Positions 33,170-43,055 of a stretch of DNA of 64,000 bases are shown in pieces. Origin of the DNA: Chelatococcus albus (lineage in GTDB: Bacteria > Pseudomonadota > Alphaproteobacteria > Rhizobiales > Beijerinckiaceae); assembly GCF_030067675.1 (NCBI RefSeq), contig NZ_JASJEV010000001.1, forward strand, positions 138,309 through 202,308, written 5' to 3'. Both the position numbers and the translations under genes were made by a program. Every line of letters begins with the position of its first letter. The stretch's first letter is position 1. The notes under the pieces are model-generated. The model was given only the letters and a program-made list of their open reading frames with translations, was not told where the DNA came from and ran no database searches.

Positions 33170-34333
33170 ATGGACATCGTGAGCGCACTCGGCGTCGCGG
33201 CCTGGTCGCTTCCAGGCTACATCGTGCCCTTCCTGTTCGTGCTGAGCGTGGTCGTCTTCTTCCACGAACTCGGCCATTTCCTCGTGGCCCGCTGGTGCGG
33301 CGTCGAGGTCCAGGCCTTCTCGATCGGCTTCGGCAGGGAACTCTTTGGCTGGAACGATCGGCGCGGCACGCGCTGGAAGATCTCGCTCATACCGCTGGGC
33401 GGCTACGTCAAATTCGCCGGTGACGCGAATGGCGCAAGCGTGCCCGACCACGAGGCGCTCGAGCACATGAGCCCCGCCGAACGGGCGGGAAGCTTCTTCC
33501 ACAAGACGGTGGGGCAGCGCGCGGCAATCGTCGCCGCCGGCCCCATCGCCAATTTTCTCCTCGCGATCGCGATCTTCGCCGGCTCGGTCTATCTCTACGG
33601 TCGCCAGGTTCTCATCCCGCGCATCGAGGCGGTGCAGGCGGAGAGCGCGGCCGAGCGGGCCGGCTTTGCCCCGGGAGACCTCGTGCTGTCCATCGACGGC
33701 CAGGCCGTCGGCAGTTTCGCCGACATGCAACGGATCGTCGGTGCCAAGGCCGGCGAACCGCTCCGCGTCGTCGTCGAAAGAGGGGGCAGGGAGGTGTCGC
33801 TGACCGCCACCCCCGACCTGCGCGAGCTGGCGACGCCGTTCGGCAAGCAGCGCATCGGAGTGCTCGGTCTGCAGGCTTCGCGCGACAAGGCCGACTGGAA
33901 GCTGGAGCGCTACGGTCCGATCGAATCGCTGCAGATCGGCGTGGTCGAAACCTGGTACATCGTCGAGCGCACCTACGACTATACCGCCAAGCTGATCACC
34001 GGCCGCGAATCCACGGATCAGCTTTCCGGCCCGATCCGCATCGCCCAGGTGTCGGGCCAGGTGGCCTCGCTCGGCGGCATCGCGGCGCTCCTCAATCTCG
34101 CCGCCGTGCTCTCGGTGTCGATCGGCCTGATCAATCTCGTGCCCATCCCCCTTCTCGACGGCGGACATCTACTCTATTACCTTCTCGAGGCGGTCCGCGG
34201 GCGGCCGCTCAGCGAACGGGCGCAGGAAATCGGTTTTCGCATCGGCCTTGCCATCGTCATGATGCTCATGCTCTTCGTCACGTGGAACGACCTTTCGCAT
34301 CTCGGTGCGAGCTTCGGTTTCCGGGCTACGTGA
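33170..34333 (+). CDS. rseP: RIP metalloprotease (site-2 protease)
   Basis: Intramembrane zinc protease that cleaves anti-sigma factors and remnant signal peptides. The zinc motif HELGH is at 32-36 in the first transmembrane helix. The partner motif NLVPIPLLDGG is at 322-332 with ligand Asp330. A single PDZ domain lies between them (about 145-215). The ATG at 33170 has a GGAAAG ribosome-binding site; a start 14 codons upstream is possible. Position before bamA is conserved. Confidence 0.95.
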   Translation: MDIVSALGVAAWSLPGYIVPFLFVLSVVVFFHELGHFLVARWCGVEVQAFSIGFGRELFGWNDRRGTRWKISLIPLGGYVKFAGDANGASVPDHEALEHMSPAERAGSFFHKTVGQRAAIVAAGPIANFLLAIAIFAGSVYLYGRQVLIPRIEAVQAESAAERAGFAPGDLVLSIDGQAVGSFADMQRIVGAKAGEPLRVVVERGGREVSLTATPDLRELATPFGKQRIGVLGLQASRDKADWKLERYGPIESLQIGVVETWYIVERTYDYTAKLITGRESTDQLSGPIRIAQVSGQVASLGGIAALLNLAAVLSVSIGLINLVPIPLLDGGHLLYYLLEAVRGRPLSERAQEIGFRIGLAIVMMLMLFVTWNDLSHLGASFGFRAT

Positions 34334-34485
34334 CCCGAAGGCAACGGCTGTTGGAAAAATGATTCCTTCACCGTGTTTCGACGTTCCCACGTACGTTGAA
34401 ACTTTGTAGAAGCGGGCGTCCTACGATCCCGGTGAGCGACTTCTGGTCCTGTTTCGGGACAAAAAACAACGAGGGCGGGCACTTG

Positions 34486-36951
34486 ATGAGCCTTACAACG
34501 ACGAACCGCCGAGTGAAGGCGGCAAAAAGGTCCCGCGCCATGCTCCTGGCCACGGTGGCCATGGTGGCGGGCGCCGACATGGCTTACGCCCAGGCGGTCG
34601 TCGTGCAGGGCAATCGGCGCGTTGAGGCAGAGACCATCCGCTCGTACCTGACCGGGCGCGGCGCCGGCTCGGTGGAAGAAGCGCGGCGCGAGTTGCTCGC
34701 GACCGGCATGTTCCGGGACGTGCGGATCAACCGTCGGGGCAGCACCACTGTCGTCACCGTCGTCGAGAACGAGCTCATCAACCGCGTCGTTTTCGAGGGC
34801 AACAAGAAGATCAACAAGGACGTGCTCCTCGGCGAGGTGCAGTCCAAGGCTCGCGGCGCGTTCAGCCAGGCGACCGTCAACGCCGACATCGAGCGGATCA
34901 AGGACGTCTATCGTCGTTCCGGCCGCGGCCTCGCGACCGTCACGGCGCGCACCGTCGACCTGCCGAACGGTCGCGTCGACGTTGTCTTCACCATCGACGA
35001 GGGTGAGAAGACGGGCGTCAAGGCGATCAACTTCGTGGGCAACCATGCCTTCTCCGCCTCGAAGCTGCGCGGCCTGATGACCACGACGGAGATGAACTTC
35101 CTGTCGTGGCTCAAGACGTCCGACGTCTATGATCCGGACCGCATCAACGCAGACCTCGAGCTCATCCGCCGCTATTACCTGAAGAACGGCTACGCGGACT
35201 TCCGCGTGGTGTCGTCCGACGCCGTGTTCGATGCGGCGCAGGGCGGCTATATCGTCACCATCACGGTCGACGAGGGTGAGCAGTATCGCGTCGGCGACGT
35301 GCGCGTCGAATCGCAGATCGCGGACATCGACTCGGCTCAGATCCAGGGCCGCGTGAAGACCGCGGCGGGCGACGTGTACAGCGCGGAGGCGGTGGAGAAG
35401 TCGCTGCAGGCGATCACCACGGAAACCGGCAAGCGCGGCTACGCCTTCGCGCAGGTCCGTCCCGTCGGCCAGCGCGACCCGGCCTCGCGGACGATCAACA
35501 TTGCCTATGTCGTTGAAGAGGGGCCGCGCGTCTACATCGAGCGCATCAACGTGCGCGGCAATACGCGCAGCCGCGACTACGTCGTGCGCCGCGAGTTCGA
35601 CATCGGTGAGGGTGACCCCTACAACAAGGTGCTCATCGACCGGGCCGAGCGCCGCCTCAATAATCTCGGCTACTTCAAGAAGGTCCGCATCACGAACGAG
35701 CCCGGCTCGACGCCGGACCGTGTCATCGTGAACGTGGACGTCGAGGATCAGTCCACCGGCCAGTTCTCCATCTCGGGCGGCTACTCCACGGCCGATGGCT
35801 TCATCGGCGAAGTGGCGGTGTCGGAATCGAACTTCCTCGGCCGTGGTCAGTACGTGCGCGTCGCCGGCTCCTGGGGCCAGCGGGCGCAGGGCGTGGACTT
35901 CTCCTTTACCGAGCCGTACTTCCTCGGCCAGCGCATGGCCTTCGGCGTCGACCTGTTCTCGAAATATACGGACAACACCAACTACGCCCGTTACGAGAAC
36001 CGGGTGACAGGCGGCCAGCTCCGGCTCGGTCTGCCGATCACGGAAGAGTTCACGGTCACCTGGCGCTATTCGCTGTACCAGTCGAACCTCAAGGTGCCGA
36101 ACACCGCGAGCAAGCCGTACAACGACTGCTCGGTGCCGATCTCGGGCGTCACGCCGCTCAATCCTAACGGTTCGGCGATGTATCCGAACTGCACCTACAA
36201 CGGCGAAGCGTCTGTCGCGATCAAGGAAGCGCGCGGCGACACCCTGACCTCGCTCGTCGGTGCGACGCTCAACTACAACACGCTCGACAACATCCGGGAT
36301 CCCCGCTCCGGCTTCTTCGCCGAAGTGAAGCCGGAAGTGGCTGGCCTGGGCGGCGACTCGCGCTTCATTCGCGCCACGGCCGAAGCCCGGTACTATCACG
36401 AGATCTGGGACGACATCGTCGGCATGCTGAAGGTGCAGGGCGGCCACATTGCCGGCTTCGGCGGCCGCGACCTGCGCATCGTCGACAACTTCTTCCTCGG
36501 CCCGTCGCTCGTGCGCGGCTTCGCCCCCTCGGGCATCGGCCCGCGCGATCTGAACGGTGGGGACGCGCGTTCGAACGCCCTCGGCGGCACGACCTATTTC
36601 GGCGCGACGGCGGAAGTGCAGTTCCCGATCTTCGGCCTGCCGCGCGAGCTCGGCCTGCGCGGCGCGCTCTTCGCCGATGCCGGCACGCTCTACGGCTACA
36701 AGGGCAAGAGAGCGTTCGACCTGAACGGCAATGGCAGCTTCAACTGCCCGGGCAACGCGGGCTTCAACCCGAGTGCGGAGCCCGAGTGCATCAACCTGAA
36801 GGACGACAAGACGATCCGCTCGTCGGTGGGCGCGAGCCTCCTGTGGTCCTCGCCGCTCGGGCCGATCCGCTTCGACTACGCCTTCGCGCTCAGCAAGGCC
36901 GACGGCGACCGTACGCAGGCGTTCCGCTTCTCGGGCGGCACGCGCTTCTGA
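34486..36951 (+). CDS. bamA: Outer membrane protein assembly factor BamA
   Basis: Omp85 protein that inserts beta-barrel proteins into the outer membrane. The 821-residue precursor has a signal peptide ending at about AYAQA (residues 29-33), then five POTRA domains (about 34-420), then a 16-strand barrel. The barrel has the VRGF loop-6 motif, and the chain ends in aromatic Phe (GGTRF). The ATG at 34486 was chosen because it starts directly before the signal peptide. No skp gene follows; lpxD is next, as in many rhizobia. Confidence 0.96.
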   Translation: MSLTTTNRRVKAAKRSRAMLLATVAMVAGADMAYAQAVVVQGNRRVEAETIRSYLTGRGAGSVEEARRELLATGMFRDVRINRRGSTTVVTVVENELINRVVFEGNKKINKDVLLGEVQSKARGAFSQATVNADIERIKDVYRRSGRGLATVTARTVDLPNGRVDVVFTIDEGEKTGVKAINFVGNHAFSASKLRGLMTTTEMNFLSWLKTSDVYDPDRINADLELIRRYYLKNGYADFRVVSSDAVFDAAQGGYIVTITVDEGEQYRVGDVRVESQIADIDSAQIQGRVKTAAGDVYSAEAVEKSLQAITTETGKRGYAFAQVRPVGQRDPASRTINIAYVVEEGPRVYIERINVRGNTRSRDYVVRREFDIGEGDPYNKVLIDRAERRLNNLGYFKKVRITNEPGSTPDRVIVNVDVEDQSTGQFSISGGYSTADGFIGEVAVSESNFLGRGQYVRVAGSWGQRAQGVDFSFTEPYFLGQRMAFGVDLFSKYTDNTNYARYENRVTGGQLRLGLPITEEFTVTWRYSLYQSNLKVPNTASKPYNDCSVPISGVTPLNPNGSAMYPNCTYNGEASVAIKEARGDTLTSLVGATLNYNTLDNIRDPRSGFFAEVKPEVAGLGGDSRFIRATAEARYYHEIWDDIVGMLKVQGGHIAGFGGRDLRIVDNFFLGPSLVRGFAPSGIGPRDLNGGDARSNALGGTTYFGATAEVQFPIFGLPRELGLRGALFADAGTLYGYKGKRAFDLNGNGSFNCPGNAGFNPSAEPECINLKDDKTIRSSVGASLLWSSPLGPIRFDYAFALSKADGDRTQAFRFSGGTRF

Positions 36952-36967
36952 CCAATGCTTCCGTGGC

Positions 36968-36989
36968 GGGGCGCCCTTCGGGGCGCCCC
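36968..36989 (+). terminator. UUCG-tetraloop hairpin after bamA
   Basis: A perfect 9-bp stem (GGGGCGCCC with GGGCGCCCC) is closed by an extra-stable TTCG tetraloop. It lies 16 nt after the bamA stop codon and 27 nt before lpxD. No T-run follows, so it probably acts as a partial terminator or protects the bamA mRNA end. Confidence 0.6.
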
Positions 36990-37016
36990 CTGCTTCCTGT
37001 GTGACCTGTGTTCTGA

Positions 37017-38084
37017 ATGTCCGATCCCGTCTTTTTTCCACGCGCGGCGACCCCGACCCTCGGCGAGATCGCGGCGCTGGCCGGCGTTTCTCTGCCTGAC
37101 GGGGTCGATCCCCATATCGCGATCACCGGGGCGGCTTCTGTCGAGCGCGCCGATCGTGGGGACCTCGCCTATATGGACAACCCGCGCTATGGCGAGGCCC
37201 TCGCGGCGACACGCGCCACGGCCTGCCTCGTGTCGAAGCGCTTTGCCGCCAAGGTGCCCGCCACGACGGTCGCGATCGTTACGCCGCAACCCTACAAGGT
37301 GTTCGCGGCCGTCCTCGCCACCATGTATCCGGCGGCCGTGCGGCCGGGATCATCGTTCGATGCGACGGGGGTGTCGCCCGGGGCTTATGTGCATCCCCAG
37401 GCGCGCCTTGAGGCCGGCGTGACCGTCGATCCTGGCGCGGTCGTCGGCCCGGGCGTCGAAATCGGCACGGGCACGATCATCGGCGCCAACGCGGTGATCG
37501 GCCCGCAGGTGCGGATCGGCCGCGGCGCCTCGATCGGTGCCAATGTCTCGATCCACAATGCCTTGATCGGCAATCGCGTGATCCTGCACGGCGGGGTGCG
37601 CGTGGGCCAGGACGGCTTCGGCTTCGCCATGAGCGGGCAGGGGCATACCAAGGTGCCGCAGATCGGCCGCGTCATCATCCAGGACGATGTCGAGATCGGC
37701 GCGAACTCCACCATCGACCGCGGCGCCAGCCGCGATACGGTGATCGGCGAGGGCACCAAGATCGACAATCTGGTGCAGATCGGACATAACGTCGTCATCG
37801 GACGCCATTGCGTGATCGTCTCGCAAGTGGGCATCGCCGGCAGCGTGACGATCGAGGATTTCGTCGTTCTCGGCGGGCAGGTCGGTGTGGTTGGCCACCT
37901 GCGGATCGGCGCCGGCGCGCAGATCGCCGGATCGAGCAACGTCGCCAGCGACGTTCCGCCCGGAGCACGCTGGGGCGGCACGCCGGCCAAGCCGATGCGC
38001 GAATGGTTTCGCGAACTGACGCTTCTCAAGAAGCTCGCCGCGCGTCGCGATCTCCCTGCCGACGAGGCCGATCCCGCCTCGTGA
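37017..38084 (+). CDS. lpxD: UDP-3-O-(3-hydroxyacyl)glucosamine N-acyltransferase
   Basis: Third step of lipid A synthesis, adding the N-linked acyl chain. The 355-residue protein has an N-terminal uridine-binding domain (about 1-105). A left-handed beta-helix of hexapeptide repeats follows (about 112-320), and then a C-terminal helix. The catalytic histidine is His257 in QIGHNV. Several ATG-proximal residues vary in the family; the start at 37017 fits the usual length. Confidence 0.96.
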   Translation: MSDPVFFPRAATPTLGEIAALAGVSLPDGVDPHIAITGAASVERADRGDLAYMDNPRYGEALAATRATACLVSKRFAAKVPATTVAIVTPQPYKVFAAVLATMYPAAVRPGSSFDATGVSPGAYVHPQARLEAGVTVDPGAVVGPGVEIGTGTIIGANAVIGPQVRIGRGASIGANVSIHNALIGNRVILHGGVRVGQDGFGFAMSGQGHTKVPQIGRVIIQDDVEIGANSTIDRGASRDTVIGEGTKIDNLVQIGHNVVIGRHCVIVSQVGIAGSVTIEDFVVLGGQVGVVGHLRIGAGAQIAGSSNVASDVPPGARWGGTPAKPMREWFRELTLLKKLAARRDLPADEADPAS

Positions 38085-38131
38085 GCAAGGGCGCGACGTC
38101 GTGTCATTGTGATTGGGGGGAGTACCGTTTC

Positions 38132-38596
38132 ATGAGCGATGTGCCCGCGAGCCTGGGAACTGCGGACATCCTGCAGATCCTCGACTATCTCCCGCACCGC
38201 TACCCGTTCCTGCTCGTCGACAAGATCGTCGCCATGGACGGCGACAACAGCTGCATCGGCATCAAGAACATCACCTACAACGAGCCGCAGTTTCAGGGGC
38301 ATTTCCCCGCGCGGCCGCTCTACCCGGGCGTGTTCATCATCGAGGGCATGGCACAGACCGCCGGCGCCATCTGCGTGGCCTCCAAGCTTGCCGCCAGGGC
38401 GAGGCCCAAGGAGGTCTATTTCATGACCATCGACAAGGCGAAGTTCCGCAAGCCGGTCGGCCCCGGAGACGTGCTCGAGTATCACATGAAGAAGCTCGCC
38501 AACCGGCGCAACATGTGGTGGTACCGCGGCGAGGCGAAGGTTGGCGGCGTGCTCGTGGCGGAAGCCGAGGTGAGCGCCATGCTGGTAGTCGAGTGA
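38132..38596 (+). CDS. fabZ: 3-hydroxyacyl-[acyl-carrier-protein] dehydratase FabZ
   Basis: Dehydrates 3-hydroxyacyl-ACP in fatty acid elongation, competing with LpxA and LpxD for the same acyl-ACP pool. The 154-residue hot-dog-fold protein has catalytic His57 in QGHFP and Glu71 in IIEGMAQ. It begins with the family motif [11 protein letters not shown] (20-30). A GGGGGGAG ribosome-binding site lies 9 nt upstream of the ATG. Placement between lpxD and lpxA is the common arrangement. Confidence 0.97.
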   Translation: MSDVPASLGTADILQILDYLPHRYPFLLVDKIVAMDGDNSCIGIKNITYNEPQFQGHFPARPLYPGVFIIEGMAQTAGAICVASKLAARARPKEVYFMTIDKAKFRKPVGPGDVLEYHMKKLANRRNMWWYRGEAKVGGVLVAEAEVSAMLVVE

Positions 38597-38601
38597 CGAG
38601 A

Positions 38602-39402
38602 ATGGGCGGCATCCACCCGACAGCCATCGTCGAGGACGGCGCAATCCTCGGCGAGGGCGTACGCATCGGTCCCTACTGCCACGTGGGCCCCGAGGTGCGT
38701 CTCGGCGACGGCTGCGAACTGGTGAGCCATGCGGTCGTCGCCGGCAGGACGACCATAGGCCCGCGCACCCGCATCTTCCCCTTCGCCTCCATCGGCCACC
38801 AGCCGCAGGACCTGAAGTACCACGGCGAGCCCTCCACCCTGACGGTCGGGGCAGACTGCATCATCCGCGAAGGCGTGACGATGAACCCGGGCACCGAAGG
38901 GGGCGGCCTCGCGACGGTGGTCGGTGACCGCTGCGCTTTCCTGGCCAACTCGCACGTCGGTCACGACACGCGCGTGGGCAGCAACGTCGTGCTGTCGAAC
39001 AACGTGATGCTGGCGGGCCACGTGACCGTGGGCGACTACGTCATCATCGGTGGCGGCGCCGCCGTCATCCAGTTCGCGCGGGTAGGGTCCCACGCCTTCG
39101 TCGGGGGCATGTCGGGGCTCGAGAACGACCTCATCCCCTACGGCATGGCCCTTGGCAACCGCGCCCATCTGTCGGGGCTCAACATCGTCGGCCTGCAGCG
39201 GCGCGGCTTCTCGCGCGAGGATATTCACAACCTGCGCCGCGCCTATCGCCTGCTTTTCGCCGACGAAGGCACGCTCATGGAGCGTGTCGAGGACGTCGCG
39301 AGTGAGTTCGAGCAGCATCCGATCGTCCATGAGATCCTCGACTTCATCCGGGCCGGCGGCAGGCGGTCGATCTGCACGCCGCGCGAGACGCACGAGAATT
39401 GA
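38602..39402 (+). CDS. lpxA: UDP-N-acetylglucosamine acyltransferase
   Basis: First step of lipid A synthesis, 266 residues. The left-handed beta-helix spans about 4-190 and is followed by a helical C-terminal domain. The catalytic histidine is His121 in HVGHD, equivalent to E. coli His125. The ATG at 38602 is 5 nt after fabZ. An in-frame GTG at 38593 that overlaps the fabZ stop is a possible alternative. The end overlaps the lpxI start. Confidence 0.96.
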   Translation: MGGIHPTAIVEDGAILGEGVRIGPYCHVGPEVRLGDGCELVSHAVVAGRTTIGPRTRIFPFASIGHQPQDLKYHGEPSTLTVGADCIIREGVTMNPGTEGGGLATVVGDRCAFLANSHVGHDTRVGSNVVLSNNVMLAGHVTVGDYVIIGGGAAVIQFARVGSHAFVGGMSGLENDLIPYGMALGNRAHLSGLNIVGLQRRGFSREDIHNLRRAYRLLFADEGTLMERVEDVASEFEQHPIVHEILDFIRAGGRRSICTPRETHEN

Positions 39403-40262
39403 GCGTGGCGGCGGCCTCGCACGGGCCGGTGGTGATCCTCGCGGGCGGCGGTGCCCTGCCGGAGAGATTGGCGCGCGCGCTGCAGGGGCGCGGGCGCGAG
39501 GTGCGCATCATCGCCTTCCGGGGCTTCACGGCATGGCGGCTGTCGCGCCGCGCCGATGCGGTTGTCGACCTGCTCGACATTCGCCGCGCTCTCAATCTGC
39601 TCGCCTCCTGGTCCCCCGCCGAGGTCGTCCTCGCCGGTCCGGTGCAGCGGCCGGGGCCGGCGGCGGCCCTCGGGGCGCTCGCATCCTTCCGCAACCGCGA
39701 CGAGATCGCCTCGCTCCTCGCCTCGGGTGATGACAGGCTCCTCACGTCCGTCATCAGGCTGATCGAGGAGCAGGGGCATCGGGTGTCGGGAATCGACGGC
39801 CTGGCCCCCGAGCTGCTCGCCCCCGCCGGCGTGATGAGCACGGTCACGCCCGACGACGAACAGCGGCAGAGCATGGCGCTCGGATTCTCCCTGCTCGGCA
39901 GCCTGTCACCCTTCGATGTCGGCCAGGCGGCGGTCATCGCAGGCCGGCGCGTTGCGGCCATCGAGGGCCCCGAGGGTACCGATGCCATGCTGAAGCGGGT
40001 TCGCCGCCTGTGGGGAACACGCCGGCTGCCGAAGAGCCACCACGGCATGGTTCTCGTGAAGACGGCGAAGGAGGGGCAGGACCTGCGCGTCGACCTGCCG
40101 GCCATCGGTCCGCGAACCGTGATCCGCGCGGCGGCGGCCGGCGTCAATGGCATCGCCGTCGGCGCCGGCAGGACGCTCGTCATCGACCCGGAAGAGACCC
40201 TGCAGGAAGCGGAGCGCCGACGCTTGTTCCTCGTCGGCGTTTCCCCGCGAGGAGCAGCGTAA
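39399..40262 (+). CDS. lpxI: UDP-2,3-diacylglucosamine pyrophosphatase LpxI
   Basis: Hydrolyses UDP-2,3-diacylglucosamine to lipid X, replacing the unrelated LpxH in alphaproteobacteria. The 287-residue protein has the LpxI (DUF1009) layout: an N-terminal domain starting VVILAGGGALP (11-21) and a C-terminal domain with VVLAGPV and MLKRVRRLWG. No ATG is near the N-terminus. A TTG at 39399 overlaps the lpxA stop, and a GTG at 39405 is the alternative. It shares one base with lpxB (TAATG). Confidence 0.93.
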   Translation: MSVAAASHGPVVILAGGGALPERLARALQGRGREVRIIAFRGFTAWRLSRRADAVVDLLDIRRALNLLASWSPAEVVLAGPVQRPGPAAALGALASFRNRDEIASLLASGDDRLLTSVIRLIEEQGHRVSGIDGLAPELLAPAGVMSTVTPDDEQRQSMALGFSLLGSLSPFDVGQAAVIAGRRVAAIEGPEGTDAMLKRVRRLWGTRRLPKSHHGMVLVKTAKEGQDLRVDLPAIGPRTVIRAAAAGVNGIAVGAGRTLVIDPEETLQEAERRRLFLVGVSPRGAA

Positions 40263-41473
40263 TGATCGTGTCTGGAGCCGAGGCCGCCGGTGATCGGCCT
40301 TTGAAGATCTTTCTGGTGGCCGGCGAGGAGTCCGGCGATCAGCTCGGCTACAAGCTGATGCGGGCGCTGAAGCATCGTCTCGGGCCCGCTGGCGTGACCT
40401 TCGCCGGCGTTGGCGGCCACGCCATGGAAGGGGAGGGCCTCGCCAGTCTCTTCCCGCTGTCCGACATCGCCGTGATGGGCTTCTCCGCGGTCTTCGCCCG
40501 CCTGCCGACGATCATCGCGCGCGTGCACAGCACGGTCGATGCGGCCGTTGCCGCGGCGCCCGACATCATGGTCGTCATCGACAGTCCCGATTTCACCCAC
40601 GCGGTCGCCAAGCGCGTGCGCAAACGCCTGCCAAGCCTGCCCATCGTGGACTATGTCAGCCCGAGCGTCTGGGCCTGGCGGCCGGGCAGGGCACGCAAGA
40701 TGCGCGCCTACGTCAACCACGTCCTCGCGCTCCTGCCCTTTGAGCCGCAGGCACATGCGCGGCTCGGCGGCCCGGCCTGCAGCTACGTCGGCCACCCGCT
40801 CGTCGAGCGTCTCGACGAGTTGCGGCCGGGCGCGAGCGAGCGCGGCGCGCAGAGTACCGGGGGCCCGGCGACGGTGCTCGTCCTGCCTGGCAGCCGACGT
40901 TCGGAAATCACCCGGCTGCTGCCGGTCTTCGGCGAAACGCTGGCGCGCATCGACGCTGCCGCACAGCGGCCGATCCGTTGGGTGCTGCCTGCCGTGAGGC
41001 ATCTTGCGGACGACATCCGGGCGAGCGTCGCGAGCTGGCCGGTCAAGCCGGAGGTGACGATCGGGGAGGAGGCAAAGCTCGCGGCCTTTCGGCAGGCAAC
41101 AGCGGCCCTTGCCGCATCGGGCACGGTGACGCTCGAGCTCGCCCTTTCGGGGGTGCCCATGGTCGTCGGCTATCGCGTCTCCTGGCTCGAGTCCCAGGTC
41201 CGCCACGTGCTCACGGTCTCGACCATCACACTCGCCAACCTGATCCTCGGCGAGAACGTGATCCCGGAGCGACTGCAATGGGACTGCACGCCGGACAAGC
41301 TGGCGGCGACGCTTCTGCCCCTGCTCTCCGACACGCCCGAGCGGCGCGCTCAGCTCGCGGGATTCGAACGCCTGCTCGGTGCCATGAGCACGGGCGACGA
41401 AACACCCAGCGACAGGGCTGCCCGGATCATCCTCGACACGGTGCGACGCAGCGCCGAGGTGCCGGCGACCTGA
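40262..41473 (+). CDS. lpxB: Lipid-A-disaccharide synthase
   Basis: Family 19 glycosyltransferase that condenses lipid X with UDP-2,3-diacylglucosamine. The 403-residue product has the N-terminal LVAGEESGDQLG (18-29), VDYVSPSVWAWRPGRA (about 137-152), and the C-terminal ATLELAL-like SGTVTLELALSGVPMVV region. Its ATG overlaps the lpxI stop codon, so the two consecutive enzymes are translationally coupled. It is the last gene of this plus-strand block. Confidence 0.96.
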   Translation: MIVSGAEAAGDRPLKIFLVAGEESGDQLGYKLMRALKHRLGPAGVTFAGVGGHAMEGEGLASLFPLSDIAVMGFSAVFARLPTIIARVHSTVDAAVAAAPDIMVVIDSPDFTHAVAKRVRKRLPSLPIVDYVSPSVWAWRPGRARKMRAYVNHVLALLPFEPQAHARLGGPACSYVGHPLVERLDELRPGASERGAQSTGGPATVLVLPGSRRSEITRLLPVFGETLARIDAAAQRPIRWVLPAVRHLADDIRASVASWPVKPEVTIGEEAKLAAFRQATAALAASGTVTLELALSGVPMVVGYRVSWLESQVRHVLTVSTITLANLILGENVIPERLQWDCTPDKLAATLLPLLSDTPERRAQLAGFERLLGAMSTGDETPSDRAARIILDTVRRSAEVPAT

Positions 41474-41516
41474 TCCGCACGCGGCGGTCGGCCGACGCGC
41501 GGCATCACTCCATGAC

Positions 41517-41540
41517 AAAAGGGGGCCGCGAGGCCCCCTT
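41517..41540 (-). terminator. Terminator between lpxB and gltA
   Basis: AAGGGGGCC pairs perfectly with GGCCCCCTT across a 4-nt loop (GCGA on the plus strand). On the minus strand the stem is followed by TTTTGTC, which fits termination of gltA. On the plus strand it may also end the lpxB transcript, although its T-run is poor. Confidence 0.8.
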
Positions 41541-41561
41541 CTGCTTCAACCTCCATCCGCC

Positions 41562-42854
41562 TCAGGCGCGCTGGGCGATCGGCACGTAGTCGCGCTTGGG
41601 CGCGCCCGTGTAGAGCTGGCGCGGCCGCCCGATCTTCTGGGACGGATCCTCGATCATTTCCTTCCACTGGGCGATCCAGCCGACAGTGCGCGCCAGCGCG
41701 AAGAGGACCGTGAACATCGACGTCGGGAATCCCATCGCCTTGAGCGTGATGCCCGAGTAGAAGTCGATGTTCGGGTAGAGCTTCTTCTCGATGAAATATT
41801 CGTCGTGCAGGGCGATGCGCTCGAGCTCCATGGCCACGTCGAGCAGCGGGTCGTCCTTGATGCCAAGCTCGTTCAGCACCTCGTGCGTCGTGCGCTGCAT
41901 GATCTTGGCGCGCGGATCGTAGTTCTTGTAGACCCGGTGGCCGAAGCCCATCAGGCGGAACGGGTCGTTCTTGTCCTTCGCCTTGGCGATATACTGCGGG
42001 ATGCGCTCGGGCGTGCCGATCTCCTCGAGCATCTTCAGAGCCGCTTCGTTGGCGCCACCGTGCGCCGGGCCCCACAGGCAGGCGATGCCGGCGGCGATGC
42101 AGGCGAAGGGATTGGCACCCGACGAGCCGGCCAGCCGCACCGTCGACGTCGAGGCGTTCTGCTCGTGATCGGCGTGCAGGATGAAGATGCGGTCAAGCGC
42201 ACGCGCCAGCACCGGATTGGAAGTGTACTCCTCGCACGGCACGGCAAAGCACATGTGCAGGAAATTTGCCGTATAATCGAGGTTGTTCTTCGGATACATG
42301 AACGGCTGGCCGACAGAATACTTGTAGGCCATGGCCGCGAGGGTCGGCATCTTCGCGATCATGCGCATGGACGCGATCATGCGCTGCTGCGGGTCCGAAA
42401 TGTCCGTCGAGTCGTGATAGAAGGCCGAGAGCGCGCCGACCGAGGCCACCATGACCGCCATCGGGTGCGCGTCGCGGCGGAAGCCCTGGAAGAACCTGAG
42501 CATCTGCTCGTGCACCATGGTGTGGCGCGTCACGCGATAGTCGAAATCGGCCTTCTGGCTGGCGGTCGGCAGCTCGCCGTAGAGCAGGAGGTAGCAGGTC
42601 TCGAGGAAGTCGCCGTGTTCGGCGAGCTGCTCGATCGGATAGCCGCGATAGAGGAGAACTCCCTCATCGCCGTCGATGTAGGTGATCTGCGACTCGCAGC
42701 TTGCGGTCGATGTGAAGCCCGGATCATAGGTGAACATGCCGCTGTTCTTGTACAACGCGGCGATGTCGACGACGCTCGGTCCGATCGTGCCCTCCCTGAT
42801 GGGAAGGTCGATCGACTTGCCTTCAACGGCAATCGTGCTCGTCTTCGCGCTCAT
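41562..42854 (-). CDS. gltA: Citrate synthase
   Basis: Condenses oxaloacetate with acetyl-CoA at the entry to the TCA cycle. The 430-residue type II (hexameric) enzyme has catalytic His265 in GPAHGGAN, His306 in GFGHRVYKN and Asp364 in NIDFYSG. The N-terminal small domain is of the proteobacterial NADH-sensitive type. The gene is convergent with lpxB and lies downstream of gltX on the same strand, 201 nt apart. Confidence 0.98.
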   Translation of the reverse strand: MSAKTSTIAVEGKSIDLPIREGTIGPSVVDIAALYKNSGMFTYDPGFTSTASCESQITYIDGDEGVLLYRGYPIEQLAEHGDFLETCYLLLYGELPTASQKADFDYRVTRHTMVHEQMLRFFQGFRRDAHPMAVMVASVGALSAFYHDSTDISDPQQRMIASMRMIAKMPTLAAMAYKYSVGQPFMYPKNNLDYTANFLHMCFAVPCEEYTSNPVLARALDRIFILHADHEQNASTSTVRLAGSSGANPFACIAAGIACLWGPAHGGANEAALKMLEEIGTPERIPQYIAKAKDKNDPFRLMGFGHRVYKNYDPRAKIMQRTTHEVLNELGIKDDPLLDVAMELERIALHDEYFIEKKLYPNIDFYSGITLKAMGFPTSMFTVLFALARTVGWIAQWKEMIEDPSQKIGRPRQLYTGAPKRDYVPIAQRA

Positions 42855-42975
42855 GCATGATACCCCTTACGTTCGGGCGACCGCGCGAAAACCGGGACTG
42901 GCCGGTGGGCGCGAGGGGCGCGATTTTCCGCCGGCTGTCTGCGGTTTTCGATCCGATCCGGATGAGACCGCGGGT

Positions 42976-43004
42976 TGCGTAGCCCATTCCCCGCGGTCGT
43001 TCAA
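42976..43004 (-). promoter_or_regulatory. Candidate gltA promoter
   Basis: On the minus strand TTGAAC (43004-42999), a 17-nt spacer and TACGCA (42981-42976) lie about 120 nt upstream of the gltA start. The -35 is good and the -10 weak. It would allow gltA to be transcribed apart from gltX. Confidence 0.4.
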
Positions 43005-43055
43005 GCACGCCTAAGGGCGGTGAGCCCCGCGCCGGCGGCGGAGCTCACCGAGACC

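Noticed and set aside
34177-37041. A 954-codon open frame on the minus strand opposite bamA
   Set aside because: It is the GC-rich shadow of bamA. Its translation is low-complexity Arg/Ala/Val/Asp-rich with no domain, while the plus strand has all BamA features.
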